Positions 36,401 through 59,668 of a stretch of DNA of 64,000 nt are shown piece after piece. Source of the stretch: Salvelinus alpinus. Lineage: Eukaryota; Chordata; Actinopteri; Salmoniformes; Salmonidae. The notes beneath the pieces are model-generated. The model made no database searches. It was not told the DNA's origin and worked only from the letters and a program-made list of their open reading frames with translations. Where the stretch lies: positions 9,061,284 through 9,125,283 of the forward strand of contig NC_092122.1 in NCBI RefSeq assembly GCF_045679555.1. The letters run 5' to 3'. Positions within the stretch are counted from its first letter, which is position 1; every line of letters begins with the position of its first letter. The position numbers were made by a program, and so were the translations under genes.

Positions 36401-37684
36401 ATACACTCTAAAAAGGAGGTGTTCAACAAGGGTTTTATGATCCTCAAAGTTTTTTGAAGAACCTTAGGGTTCTTGGCAATAACAGTTGGGCTGTTAGGTT
36501 CCTGCAAGAACCCCATAGGAGGTGGTGTTCATCCAGGAACCTCCTTAGTTGGTAGGGGTTCTTACAGGAACCTAACTGCCCAACTGAACATTTTGGATTT
36601 GAATTTGAAAAATTTAAAGATCTCCTCAATTTAAGGTAAGGTTTGTCCCTTGTAAGATCTAAATTGATATTGTCTTTTCAAATTTGTGCAAATATTTCTA
36701 AAACAGAAAATGGACACAATCCAATGGGTATCAATCAACAGAGGTAATATGTAGGCTATAAGAATATGTTGAAGGCTAGCTGTATTGGGTGCAGATGACT
36801 GAGCTGCTCACTTATGTGTCTGTGTCGGCAGGTATGCAGACAAGGAGGCATACAAAGGTATGTCTATTGGTATGTTATGCAGATCACATGTACCATCCTC
36901 CTTCCTTACCTCTTCAATGAATATCCCATAGGCCACTACATTATGGACAAGATATGTGTATGAAAACCATTATTAAAACAGTTTTTTTCATTCACGTTCA
37001 CCATAAAATCCAAGGTATGAATACTGTCATGTGCATGTTTTGTTAATTATCTGTATAATAAAAATGTTGGGATTCACAGACAATATCAAAGCAGAATAAA
37101 AACTTTAAATATGAGGTAAACCCCCATCAGAGCCCCAAGTCCAATGGGTATATCCTCTGACGTGTTGATGTTAATGTATTAATGTTCTCCGTATCCATAG
37201 CCAGAATGATTTTGCAGTGCACAGTGATTGAACAGGTTTCCTGTTATAGTCAGAGGTGTAGGGAGGGTGAAGTCTGTGAATCCCAAAATTTTAATTATAC
37301 AGATTAACAAAACATGCAGGATTTTGTTCAGATATTGTTCAGATACCTGCTGACACAGACACAAAAGTGAGCAGCTCAGTCATCTGCACCCAATACAACA
37401 TATTATCATAGCCTACATATTCTTACTTCTTTGTTGATTGATATCCATTAGATTGTGTCCATTTTCTGTTTTAGAAAGATTTGCACAAATATCATCCTGC
37501 TGTCCTTTTCAAAATCCAAATGTTTCAGTTGGGCAGAACCCCCACCAACTGAGGTTCCTCCTATTGGGTTCTTGGGAATAACCTTTTAGGGGCAAATTTC
37601 AGTGCCAAGAACCCTTAGGTCCTTTGAAGAACTTTGGTGATATTAGAAGAACCCTTGTCGAACTCCTAATTTTTTTGTGTATAA
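36400..37684. mobile_element. Fold-back DNA element with very long inverted repeats
   Basis: Left terminus atacactctaaaaaggagg and right terminus ttaggagttcgac...tatac (as inverse) are matching ends. The arms continue inward for several hundred bases. Left cagaaaatggacacaatcca (36,703) pairs with the inverse of right 37,450-37,470. Left gggtgcagatgactgagctg (36,787) pairs with 37,370-37,390. Left ttttgggattcacaga-like (37,063) pairs with 37,275-37,300. It has no coding capacity and ends about 480 bp upstream of the tmtc1 ATG. Confidence 0.8.
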
Positions 37685-37899
37685 TAAAGCGCTTGGCAGG
37701 GTAAGAGTCAGTGACCTCGAGCTCGGGGACAGAGACAGACAATGTCTTTGTTTTCTCATCTCTCCCACTCAGACTGACCGGACACGAGCATGTCCCTCTT
37801 TCTCTAGTAGCGCGTCCCCGCATGGCCCGTCCTAGACAATCATTAGTTTATTATTGGCCTAGTCTAAAGATAAAGGTCATGTCCGTGCCATAGCAATCG

Positions 37900-38161
37900 G
37901 CTGAAACAGTATGCCGCGCGCTATTGATTTTCGGTCTAGGTGGTGCTAATGAATCTCTCCAGCTCCGGGAAGGACCGTACTGCGCCGTGCGCATGCGTCA
38001 AGAGGAGGCTTCTCATTTCGCTGGCTGCTTTATAGTCAGTCCCCGCAGCCCACAGTAGGCAACACAGTCGCTACCTGCCTGTATAGCGGAACTGATATGG
38101 CTCTCTATTCACCCCGGCTTTTTCCCAGACCCAAGCGGCTTGTTGCCAGGCGTGGGCCGAC
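37900..38161 (+). promoter_or_regulatory. tmtc1: tmtc1 CpG-rich promoter and 5' UTR
   Basis: G+C and CpG density rise sharply from about 37,900 through exon 1. An NRF1-like palindrome, tgcgcatgcg (37,988-37,997), and a TATA-like ctttatagtc at about 38,028-38,037 lie 125-175 bp upstream of the ATG. The start site is not proven. Two short upstream ATGs are present, for example at 38,097. Confidence 0.5.
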
Positions 38162-49664
<11,503 letters not shown>

Positions 49665-50944
49665 GTAAGTCCACTGTGTGTGTGTCTGTGTGTGTGTGTG
49701 TGTGTCTGTGAGTGGGTGTGTTAAGACGGCTTGATTGCCTAAGAAGCCCTTTGTCACTGTTGTCGGCTTGTGTGTGTATGAGCTGATTATATGTAATTAG
49801 CTGTATGTGTGTGTTGTAAAGAAACACATCTTTGTGTGTGTGTGTTTGTGTGTGTGCACCCTCCACCCAGGTCATTTCAGTATTCCTACAGACCAGGGTT
49901 CCTGTTATTCTCTCCTAACTGTTGACTGTTCTCCTAAAAGCACGGTTGGACCGGCCAGTTAAGTTGGTGGATCAGCCATCTATAGAGACAGAATAACACG
50001 TGTGTACAGTAACAGGCCAAATGTTGGTATGGGAATGTCATGGATCAGACGAAGGGAGAGACGGGTGAAACTACTGCTACGTAGACTGAGTGTGTGTCTG
50101 TGTGTGTGTCTGTGTGTGTGTCTGTGTGTGTGTGTAGTCCACCCTGCCAAAGCCAGGTCCTGATGTTTTGGGGGCCTCCACCCCATGCAGTGTTGGAATG
50201 TGCTGGAATTAGCCTGTGTTCAGTGGGCTGGCCTCTGATAACACATTAAAGGATTTAACAGTGAGGGGGGACGTGTGTGTTTGTATTAGGGGGTTATGTT
50301 AGGGTAACTGCCCCAGGCATCTGTCATTGAGTCGTATGGCTGTGGGACTTGAGTGTGTCTGGGTGTGTGTGCGTCACTATCCATGTGTGTCTCTGTGTGT
50401 AAATGTGTCCCTTAGTAGTTGGATGTTTTTCTTCGTGTTCGCTCATCACACCACGTCCTGCCAGAAATCTACTCTTGGCATCGTGTCTCTCTAAGCCATG
50501 TCCTGTGTCTTGTTTATGTCTTCCTCTGGATGGACACCTCTTAATATGACAGTGGAGAGCTCAAACTGTGTGTGTGTGTGAGTGCTAACGCTGACAGACA
50601 GCCCTGGACTACAGGCCTCTCATAGAGACTCACTGCTAAGCCTCTGTAATAGCCTTCAGTATTGTTGTAGTATTACTACAGCTGTACTGGTGTGATAGTG
50701 AATGAGTGCACCACTAACCCCTACTGTGGGCTGATGAATGGTGTATAGCACTACCGCTGCTACTTACTCGTGGCTTTGCTTTTTCTCTCTGCTGCTCTGG
50801 ACTAAAGCTGCCTGCTAAATAGTTAGTGGTGACTTCAATGTTGACTCCTATAGCTTTAAGACACTGTTCTGTTGTTAAGTTACAGTACAGGGTTGTTGCT
50901 TGTTTAATGTTTTTGTGTTTTACTTGTTTTATTGTTCTATTCCC

Positions 50945-50945
<1 letters not shown>

Positions 50946-50992
<47 letters not shown>
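50946..50992. repeat. (AC)n microsatellite
   Basis: About 23 AC units in tmtc1 intron 4. Confidence 0.97.
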
Positions 50993-50995
<3 letters not shown>

Positions 50996-51675
50996 CCGAA
51001 CAGCCGTGTTGGCCAGCTGCCAGGCCTGGCTGTGTGTTTACATGGCACAGCAACATGCCTCTGCGTCTCCAGCCAGAAAACACACACAAACTGCACACAC
51101 AACTTCAATTCCCTCCAGCCACCAGAGAACACCCAGAGTTATGTCCACAATCAGGCACCATGTCTGGGCCACAACCCTGATCTCTGCTCCCTGTCCTCAG
51201 TCACCAAAACTGCTCCTGGCCCACAGTCTTCTCTTCGTCCCCTCTTTCATGTGTGGAGCTGCATACCTCCAACCACCGGCACTGCAGCCTTGAGTCATAC
51301 CCCAAACCAAGCACTGATGCTGGGCTTGGACTCGCTCTCATCCCCTCCAGACCAACATCATCACTAGTAGCAGGAGAGATAGGAGAGATGAATTGGTGTG
51401 GGGGGAGAGGGTAAGAGACAAATGTGAAATAATAATGTTTGTGTGTGTGTGTGTTCATGTGTTTCTGTTTTTGTGTAATCCTTTGCAGTATGTTAAAGCT
51501 CCAAAGACAAGCCCAGCGCCCTATCAGTGTCTCAGCCAGTGGTGACAGGAACTCTCTCTGAGGGATGGCGTGTGTGTTAGTGCAGAAGAAGGAATCTCTA
51601 ATTTGACCGCACGCACATCATATTTCTTCTCTGAAAGCCGATCTGCCATGGGGCCTGCGGTGGGGAGACCTCGGA

Positions 51676-51792
<117 letters not shown>

Positions 51793-51843
51793 CGAACCCA
51801 GCAGAAAGGGATGGAACAGAAAAGAGTTGTATGTGTCTGCTGT

Positions 51844-52136
51844 GAGCTCCACAGGCCCTGTTAGAGGGAGAGAGAGAGAGTATATGAGCTCCACAGGCCC
51901 TGTTAGAGGGAGAGACAAAGGGAATGCGAGCTCCACAGGTCCTGTTAGAGGGAGAGACAGAGAGTATATGAGCTCCACAGGCCCTGTTAGAGGGAGAGAC
52001 AGAGAGTATATGAGCTCCACAGGCCCTGTTAGAGGGAGAGACAGAGAGTATATGAGCTCCACAGGCCCTGTTAGAGGGAGAGACAGAGAGTATATGAGCT
52101 CCACAGGCCCTGTTAGAGGGAGAGAGAGAGTATGTG
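51844..52136. repeat. 42-bp minisatellite, 7 copies
   Basis: Units start at 51,844, 51,886, 51,928, 51,970, 52,012, 52,054 and 52,096. Each begins gagctccacaggccctgtta. Copies 4-6 look identical; copies 1, 2 and 7 differ. The unit length is a multiple of three, so long ORFs appear on both strands without coding meaning. Confidence 0.97.
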
Positions 52137-52844
52137 TATGAAGGCATAGAGAGAGGATGAGGAGAGGGAGAGGGTATTCAGTGAAAACACACTCTTTCCC
52201 GGCCTCTCGTCTCACTGTACTGTCTTTGATACTGGTGCCAAGGAACAGGAAATACGGATCATCTCAGGAATTCAGCGAGGAAGATCCAATAGCATTTCCA
52301 GCCAAACCCCCACTTCCTCTCTCCTTCTCTCTACCTTTCTCTCTCTCTCTTATCCTCTTTCACTCTTTCTCCCCATCTCTTTCCACCCCCTCCATATCTC
52401 TTTTTCTCTTTTCCCCCTCTCCCACTCTTCCCTCCGGTCGCCCTTTCTTCTGGACTGCAGTAGCTGTCAACATGCATTAGATATGCGTTGGAGATAGGTT
52501 AGTGATATGTTGGGGGTGCGTTAAATCTCTCCCCACGCCTGGCTCTTTGATATGCTGGAAAGATTTAATAGATGCTGATTCAATTTGGGCCTTAATTAAA
52601 CACCATCAGCTGTTAATGTATCTATAGGCTGGACTAACTGATGGAACTGAGGGAGGGAGAGGGAGGGGAAATAGAGGGAGAGAGAGAGCAAGAGGGAAGG
52701 ACTTAAGGAGGGAGAGAAAGATGGAGATAGTTTGTGAGCCTGTGTGTACACTGTGTAATGTTTGTGTGTGTGTGTGCGCACAGTCAACTATCTGTAATGA
52801 GAGCCCTTGGGCCACAGCTCTCTGGCCTGTTTGGAGACCTCTCA

Positions 52845-54259
52845 CTGATAAGCAGGGTATGTGCACGGTGTTGAGCGGTGCGAAATCCTGCTATCGCTCA
52901 CAGAGCGGTGCTTGCTCCGGCACTCCACATCCTTTCCAACCGCTAAAAACCGCTCCACGCTCACAGGAAAAAAAACGTATACCACAAATTAGCTCCATTC
53001 ATTAAAATAACAATTTAACCAACACCTATCTATTTTAGTGACTACTTGGACCTACAATTTGGTTGTGAAGTATTGAAACCAAACCATATGATTGGAATGA
53101 AAAGTACTTTAATAAACATGAAAAGGTGAATGTAAGAAGCCCTCATCATTTCAAATAGGCTACATGTCATATTAAACAGCATATAACACTCTAAATAGGT
53201 CAGGAGCCAGACAGAGAGCCTAAGAACGAACGGACATTTATTATTTTGTCGATATTATATCAAGGCAAAGAAATACATTGTGAAGAATTTGCGAGTGTGA
53301 CACAATAGGCTGGTAGGGACATAAAGCACTCTGCATTTAAACAACATTTTGTATATTAAATCATTCAAGTCTATAAATTCCGCATATAGGCTGTAACTTA
53401 GAATTTAAATCCAAGTTAAACGAAAAATGTCTTATTAGGCTCAGTCTACAGTGTCTTTGAATTTATTTTAGAAATACGAGTTTAACCAGCTTGCGATGGT
53501 GCCTGGAGAACAGGCCAGCAGCAGAGATAATCCTCTACCCGCTTGCAGAGCCACTGGGGATGCTAAACACCCTTTTTGCCACTCTTGCCAGGCTGGGCGG
53601 ACATGCAGAGTTGTTTTTCAACTTTTCTATAGGTAGGCCAAATGGTTTTTAGGCAAAATAAACCAATCAAACGGAAAGCTCCTTGAAAGTGAGCATATGC
53701 CAGGCCTATTGGGCCAAAATCAATTGCCTATTGTATAGAGATAATAGAGCAAAAATGAACAAAACCTTTAAGAGATCTGATTTTTAGTTTGTAAATAATT
53801 TGCTACAATGACACACTTAATTAGCTACCCACCTCGTTCCTTTCTGTTAGCATGTGCATGTAGTAAGCACACCATCATGCTTTCAGGATATGTGTCCTTT
53901 CAGATTCCACAATGATTCTTTAGTTACATCACCACACTCCCTCTCTTGCTCTTGGTCCTCATCTTTGTAAGTCACCTTGATTTTGCACCTGTGTGCTTTG
54001 TCAGTTTCTTTATGACAATATTTAGTGAACTCCATGACAGTAGTTAAAGCAAGGGGCTTTAGCAGCACACAAGTAGACTACAAATGCATGCCGGGCCAGA
54101 CATGACCTGAGTTCATGAAGTGAGCGCTACTGGAGCACAAGTGTAGCGAAATTGGAGCGGGCGACTAGGCCGACCCTGCAGCCTTTGGGAATCTCGTTCA
54201 CAGTCAAATTGGGCACTCTTTGCTCCGCTCCAGTTCCGTTCACATACTCTGGTGATAAG
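52845..54259. mobile_element. hAT-type element relic with near-perfect 8-bp target duplication
   Basis: Element 52,853-54,251 (1,399 bp) begins cagggtatgtgcacgg and ends ccgttcacatactctg, the inverse with two mismatches. Flanking 8-mers are ctgataag (52,845-52,852) and gtgataag (54,252-54,259), 7 of 8 identical. Subterminal regions carry gagcgg/ccgctc motifs. A 61-codon ORF on the - strand at 53,883-54,068 is not recognised. It is probably non-autonomous or decayed. Confidence 0.75.
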
Positions 54260-54918
54260 CGGTCCGGAACTGTGATTAAACAAGCCAACGTGACAATGGA
54301 GGGAGAGAAAGAGAATGAGGGGCGAATGAAAGAAAGAATGTAAAGGGAGCATGCAACAGAGAGGAGGAACAGAGAGTGACGGAAAAGAGTGAGTGAGAAG
54401 AGAGAAGGGAGTGTGAAGGCCTGTTTTTAGATGGATGAATTGTCATTCAATTAGCCCCAGGGACCCAACACATGGGCCAGGGGGCCCCCCCACACACCCA
54501 CACAGGCCAGGGGCCTGAACACTAATTGGGAGATTATTTAGTAAATGTCTCATCAAAAAGATGTCTGGTGATTTTTGTTGTGGTGAGCATATTTTTTCTC
54601 TCCTGCCTAATTTGTTTGGCACCCGTTTATCGTCAGCCCACGCAGCTGGAGAGCAGCCAATCGGATGGGAGTACAGATGTTTTAACCGCTTCCTGTCTCA
54701 GTAGAGAGCACAGTATTTTACACTACAGTTGCAGTACATTAATCACACGGCATGCTCTTATTCCAAGCAACCTTATGTGCTGTATATGCCTTGTTTAAAA
54801 GTGCCTTGCATATGGAAATACTGAGAACTCCTCTTACAGGGATCACATCCAGGCAGGAGAAATTGATCACTAAAAGTGGTTGACCACTATAACCATATTC
54901 ACTATAAGCAGAGTACTA

Positions 54919-56408
54919 AACTCAGCAAAAAAAGAAACGTCCCTTTTTCAGGACCCTGTCTTTCAAAGATAATTCGTAAGAATCCAAATAACTTCACAGA
55001 TCTTCATTGTAAAGGGTTTAAACACTGTTTCCCATGCTTGTTCAATGAACTATAAACAGTTCATGAACATGCACCTGTGGAACGGTCGTTAAGACACTAA
55101 CAGCTTACAGACAATAGGCAATTAAGGTCACAGTTATGAAAACTTAGGACACTAAAGAGGCCTTTCTACTGACTCTGAAAAACACCAAAATGAAGATGCC
55201 CAGGGTCCCTGCTCATCTGTGTGAACGTGCCTTAGGTATGCTGCAAGGAGGCATGAGGACTGCAGATGTGGCCAGGGCAATAAATTCCAATGTCCTTAAA
55301 GTGAGACGCCTAAGACAGCGCTACAGCGAGACCGGACGGACAGCTGATGGTCCGCGCAGTGGCAGACCACGTGTAACAACACCTGCACATAATCGGTACA
55401 TCCGAACATCACACCTGCGGGACAGGTACAGGATGGCAACAACAACTGCCCGAGTTACACCAGGAATGCACAATCCCTCCATCAGTGCTCAGACTGTCCG
55501 CAATAGGCTGAGAGAGGCTGGACTGAGGGCTTGTAGGCCTGTTGTAAGGCAGGTCCTCACCAGACATCACCGGCAACAACGCCGTCTATGGGCACAAACC
55601 CACCGTCGCTGGACCAGACAGGACTGGCAAAAAGTGCTCTTCACTGACGAGTCGCGGTTTTGTCTCACCAGGGGTGATGGTCGGATTCGTGTTTATCGTC
55701 GAAGGAATGAGCATTACACCGAGGCCTGTACTCTGGAGAGGGATCGATTTGGAGGTGGAGGGTCCGTCATGGTCTGGGGCGGTGTGTCACAGCATCATCG
55801 CACTGAGCTTGTTGTCATTGCAGGCAATCTCAACGCTGTGTGTTATAGGGAAGACATCCTCCCTCATGTGGTACCCTTCCTGCAGGCTCATCCTGACATG
55901 ACCCTCCAGCATGACAATGCCACCAGCCATACTGCTCGTTCTGTGCGTGATTTCCTGAAAGACAGGAATGTCCTTGTTCTGCCATGGCCAGCGAAGAGCC
56001 CGGATCTCAATCCCATTGAGCACGTCTGGGACCTGTTGGATCGGAGGGTGAGGGCTAGGGCCATTCCCCCCAGAAATGTCTGGGAACTTGCAGGTGCCTT
56101 GGTGGAAGAGTGGGGTAACATCTCACAGCAAGAACGGGCAAATCTGGTGCAATCCATGAGGAGGAGATGCACTGCAGTTCTTTATGCAGCTGGTGGCCAC
56201 ACCAGATACTGACTGTTACTTTTGATTTTGACCCCCCTTTGTTCAGGGACACATTATTCCATTTCTGTTAGTCACATGTCTGTGGAACTTGTTCAGTTTA
56301 TGTCTCAGTTGTTGAATCTTATGTTCATACAAATATTTACACATGTTAAGTTTGCTGAAAATAAACGCAGTTGACAGTGAGAGGACGTTTATTTGTTTGC
56401 TGAGTTCA
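54919..56408 (+). mobile_element. Tc1-like DNA transposon with intact transposase (tmtc1 intron 4)
   Basis: The ends carry aactcagcaaaaaaagaaac on the left and the inverse of aactcagcaaacaaataaac on the right. The inverted match beyond the first 11 bases is imperfect. The insertion target is TA-rich (tacta / cata); exact boundaries are uncertain by a few bases. It lies in sense orientation in tmtc1 and belongs to a family common in salmonids and pike. Confidence 0.85.
55190..56212 (+). CDS. Tc1-like transposase, 340 aa, uninterrupted
   Basis: Cut-and-paste transposase binding its element ends. Residues of about 1-110 contain two helix-turn-helix segments (ALGMLQGGMRTADVARAIN; ISAQTVRNRLREAGL) with a GRPR AT-hook-like linker. 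The catalytic DDE triad is visible as FTDESRF, QHDNATSHTA and SPDLNPIEHVWD, spaced as in Tc1 (D...D34E). Length matches the family's 340-345 residues. No stop or frameshift occurs, unlike the two other Tc1 copies in this window. Start at ATG 55,190, or the next ATG two codons later. Whether it is active depends on residues I cannot judge by eye. Confidence 0.93.
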   Translation: MKMPRVPAHLCERALGMLQGGMRTADVARAINSNVLKVRRLRQRYSETGRTADGPRSGRPRVTTPAHNRYIRTSHLRDRYRMATTTARVTPGMHNPSISAQTVRNRLREAGLRACRPVVRQVLTRHHRQQRRLWAQTHRRWTRQDWQKVLFTDESRFCLTRGDGRIRVYRRRNEHYTEACTLERDRFGGGGSVMVWGGVSQHHRTELVVIAGNLNAVCYREDILPHVVPFLQAHPDMTLQHDNATSHTARSVRDFLKDRNVLVLPWPAKSPDLNPIEHVWDLLDRRVRARAIPPRNVWELAGALVEEWGNISQQERANLVQSMRRRCTAVLYAAGGHTRY

Positions 56409-56689
56409 TATACAGGAAGTGTACTATATGGTTAATACGCTGCCATTTGAAACACAGCCGTAGAGAGTGTTTATGAGACGTGTCTCTGCCCTGTGAGTTA
56501 GCCCTTCTCCATATCCATTAGGTCTGTGTTAGCTCTGCCCGATAATGTCATCTCCTGCAGGCATGTTTACAGACAGCTAGGAGAGATGAGGGGCCCATCA
56601 CACTGGGTTATGTGTTTCTGACTGGGGCCCTCTGCTTTAAAAATATTCAGACCGAGATAGCTGAGGTCCAGAGGGGGTTTGTGACGGAG

Positions 56690-56724
<35 letters not shown>

Positions 56725-57429
56725 GTACGGTATGAGTGAATGCATATGGCTGATCAGAGAGTTCAGCTCTGAGTAGATCTCTCCATAAACCTGTATACCT
56801 ATACAACTTAACGCAAGTTAGTGTGTGTGTGTATCTGCTGTATTTATGATAGTGTGTGTTCGATTGGAGGCAGTGACTGTGTCCCTCATTCTTCAGGGGA
56901 GGACCAGAACTGTCAGTTGAGTTTCTTGTTAGGCTTGATCTCTGTGGCTTTCCGTAGGAGGGGTTCCGTTCCCCCTGCCTTGCTTGTTCTCTTATTAAAG
57001 AGACCTCTAATTGACAGAGAAACACAACACAATTTCTATTGTGACATTTATTATCTCTCTCTGTGCAACGGCCTCAGAGGAACCTTTGAAGTCAGTGCAT
57101 GTGGTGCAATTATCCAAAGTGATTTTGTTGGTGTGTTTTTACTGTTTTTATGTGTGCTTTAAAAAAAAGTTGGTTTTGAAAAGTTGTTGTTGATGATGAT
57201 GATGATTATCAAATAAGAGTATCAAATATGTCCCTGAAGTCTGTGTGTGTCTTTGTCCTTGTGTACATGTGTGTTGGAGATATGTTTTCTTTATGTTTCT
57301 GTGAGTTCTTTTGAGATGAAATCATTTGAAGATTCTGTTTGCTCAGACAGAACCCTTTGAAATATGTAGAACGTGAAGAAGCCTCTGCAGAGAGTATGTC
57401 TGTCAACATGAAATGGAGCGCTGGAGATA

Positions 57430-57570
<141 letters not shown>

Positions 57571-58165
57571 TGCTGGGTAGCTTACATGCCTCTTTAGGCC
57601 ATCAGGGTAGGTCTAATTGGGAGATCTGCTAAGTGTTTTTCTGTAGTCAAATATGGAGATTGACTTGAACAGCGTACTCACTGACCTTTGGCTAATGCTA
57701 TAGTGTGTGTGAGAGAGAGTGTTTATGTGTATGCCTGCTTGTGTATGAGTTTGAGTGTGTTTTACTCAAAGCCTAACTTGGCTCTAATGCTTTTTAAATG
57801 GACCTGAACATTTGACATTTGCCACATTAGGGGAAAGCATTGTGACAGCTGGTCAAAGGGTTTACAGTATTGTATTGCTATCTGTTCTCTACACTGTGAT
57901 ACATCACCCAGCTAATCTTTAGTGTCCATGCCTCCACTGCCTAATGCCAATGCACTGTTGCACAAAGACATGAAATATGTGTAGTGAACCTCTTTACTGG
58001 CAGTAGAGAGATTGTTTTGTCCCACCAAACATTTTGAAGGCAACATTTTCTTTTTCAGGCATTGTCATCAATTCTAGCTAACTATTGTGACAGATGACTG
58101 ACAGTGTAAAAGAGGGACAAAGAGGTTGAGAGAGGCAGGTAGAGAGGGTTATTTGATTGCAAATA

Positions 58166-59320
58166 CAGTGCATTTGGAACGTATTCAGACCCCTTGACTT
58201 TTTCCACATTTTGTTACGTTACAGCCTTATTTTATAATTGATGAAATCCCCCCCTCAATCTACACACAATACCCCATAATGACAAAGCAAAAACATTATT
58301 ATAATTATTTGTTTTTGCACATTTATAAAAAATTATCTGATATCAAATTTACATAAGTATTCAGACCCTTTACTCAGTACACTGTTGAAGTACCTTTGGC
58401 AGCGATTACAGCCTCGAGTCTTCTTGGGTATGGCCCTACAAGCTTGGCACACCTGTATTTGGGGAGTTTCTCCCATTCTTCTCTGGAGATTCTCTCAAGC
58501 TCTGTCAGGTTGCATGGGGAGCTTCACTGCACAGCTATTTTCAGGTCTCTCCAGAGATGTTCGAAGTCCGGGTTCTGTCTGTGTGCCTAGGGTTGTGTGC
58601 TTAGGGTCGTTGTCTTGTTGGAAGGTGAACCTTCGCCCCAGTCTGAGGTCCTGAGCGCTCTTGAGCAGGTTTTCATCAAGGATCTCTCTGTACTTTGCTC
58701 CATTCATCTTTCCCTCGATCCTGACTAGTCTCCCAGTCCCTGCCGCTAAAAGACATCCCCACAGCATGACGCTGCCACCACCATGCTTCACCGTAGGGAT
58801 GGTGCCAGGTTTCCTCCAGATGTGATGCTTGGCATTCAGGCCAAAGACTTCAATCTTGGTTTCATCAGACCAGAGAATCTTGTTTCTCATGGTCTGAGAG
58901 TCCTTAGGTACCTTTTGGCAAACTCCAAGATGGTTGTCATGTTCCTTTTACTGAGGAGCGGCTTCCGTCTGGCCGCTCTACCATAAAGGCCTGATTGGTG
59001 GAGTGCTGCAGATATGGTTGTCCTTCTGGAAGGTTCTCACATCTTCAGAGGAACTCTGGAGCTCTGTCAGCATGACCATCTGGTTCTTGGTCACTTCCCT
59101 GACCAAGGCCCCTTTTCGCCCGATTGCTCAGTTTGGTCGAGCGGCCAGCTCTAGGAAGAGTCTTGCTGGTTCCAAAATCTCCTGTTTTCGCTTTGTCATT
59201 ATGGGGTTTTGTGTGTAGATTGATGACGGAAAAAAACAAGTTAATCAATTTTAGAATAAGGCTGTAACGTAACAAAATGTGGAAAAAGTCAAGGGGTCTG
59301 AATACTTTCCGAATGCATTG
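58166..59320 (-). mobile_element. Tc1-like transposon, degraded transposase
   Basis: The left end cagtgcatttggaacgtatt and the right end are inverted repeats sharing gtattcagaccccttgactt and about 60 further bases. TA precedes the left end; the right flank is AATA. The - strand transposase is broken. The longest open part, 58,495-58,890, shows ILWSDETKIEVF (first Asp), GGGSVMLWGCL and FQQDNDPKHT (second Asp), then is interrupted before the Glu motif. Confidence 0.88.
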
Positions 59321-59339
59321 AATATACACAGTGATGCAT

Positions 59340-59665
59340 CATCCACTTTATCATATAACCTATGGAGTGTCAAATTTAAGAATATATGGACTTAAGAATA
59401 ATCAGTCATGCAACTTTTATCACTGTTTTTATTGAAGTAAATTTCCTTTGAATGTTTTCCTTTTCATTAAATAAAAGCATGTATTTATATGTTAAAACAG
59501 AGAGATTAGAGAATATTTTACATTTTAATTTGATTGAGGACATCAGGTAAATATGCATAATTGTGGTGTTACTTGACTATCTATGATTTGTAAACGTATT
59601 ACCTGTAATATTGCAAAAATAAAATCCTTCCTCATCGATGCATGTAGGCAATATTGTGACATTGT
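59340..59665. other. No feature recognised
   Basis: A/T-rich sequence downstream (on the - strand) of the TRIM pseudogene. An AATAAAA near 59,617 reads on the + strand only. Confidence 0.35.
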
Positions 59666-59668
59666 TAA

